Shown: positions 13,421-13,502 of the stretch, in pieces
Numbering within the stretch: the stretch's first letter is position 1
Layout of the letters: the number at the start of each line of letters is the position of its first letter
NCBI GenBank assembly: GCA_003152955.1
Contig: PMBQ01000227.1
Location: 873 to 14,374 of the forward strand
Length of the DNA: 13,502 nucleotides
Reading direction: 5' to 3'
DNA from: Candidatus Bathyarchaeota archaeon
GTDB taxonomy: Archaea; Thermoproteota; Bathyarchaeia; 40CM-2-53-6; FEN-987
Notes under the pieces: model-generated
The model's input: only the letters and a program-made list of their open reading frames with translations
The model's database searches: none
What the model was told of the DNA's origin: nothing
Program-made: the position numbers and the translations under genes

Positions 13421-13502
13421 AGGCATAGCACACTAATGCCAATCTTCTTGAGTTTGAGCTTATTTTCGATCCCAGGTACGATGTAACCACCCCACCCTAA
13501 AA

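Noticed and set aside
1..13502. CRISPR array, transposase, integrase, toxin-antitoxin or defence genes
   Set aside because: No regularly spaced repeats and no recognisable catalytic domains of these kinds on either strand.

Overview
The window looks archaeal, most likely from a Thermoproteota lineage such as Bathyarchaeia or Nitrososphaeria. The grounds are TATA-type promoters about 27-38 nt before several starts, frequent TTG/GTG starts, two exported proteins with PEF-type C-terminal sorting tails, a CFI-box membrane protein, a CBS/zinc-ribbon protein and small winged-helix plus membrane-protein pairs. The lineage call is inference; no rRNA or tRNA is present to fix it.

Layout. Positions 1-198 hold the end of a CBS-domain/zinc-ribbon protein. 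A minus-strand pair follows (winged-helix regulator, then a three-helix membrane protein), with a promoter flanked by direct repeats. An AcnA-type aconitase on the minus strand fills 1376-4072, with a possible very small cysteine/histidine protein just beyond its end. After a gene-poor divergent region (4073-4578) the plus strand carries an SDR oxidoreductase, an exported PEFG-tailed protein, an M20 metallopeptidase/deacylase, a 128-aa protein, an exported FxLYD-like PEFP-tailed protein and a four-helix membrane protein. From about 9.2 kb the region looks like accessory DNA: a short gene of possible archaeal output-domain type between direct repeats, a low-GC minus-strand membrane protein, a 500-bp gene-free stretch with palindromes, a membrane/zinc-ribbon protein, an orphan cysteine-bearing protein and a large CFI-box membrane protein.

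The most striking structure is that the 3' end of the M20 gene occurs three times. The intact copy ends at 7239, a decayed 61-bp copy lies at 9245-9305, and an in-frame 107-bp copy ending in its own stop lies at 13314-13420. The copies are 83-85% identical without gaps and divide the plus-strand accessory region into two blocks of about 2.1 and 4.1 kb. This could be the trace of repeated integration at the 3' end of the M20 gene, with the tail acting as an attachment-like sequence, or the residue of tandem M20 paralogues. No integrase or transposase is visible.

Other oddities are an SDR whose catalytic tyrosine is phenylalanine, an aconitase whose conserved Asn after the first cluster cysteine is Ile, a strongly folded 56-nt element at 7745-7800, and an 11-bp tandem duplication that sets the C-terminus of one protein. 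No single pathway unites the genes. The aconitase is central metabolism, the SDR and M20 enzymes are of unknown substrate, and most of the rest are cell-surface or membrane proteins.
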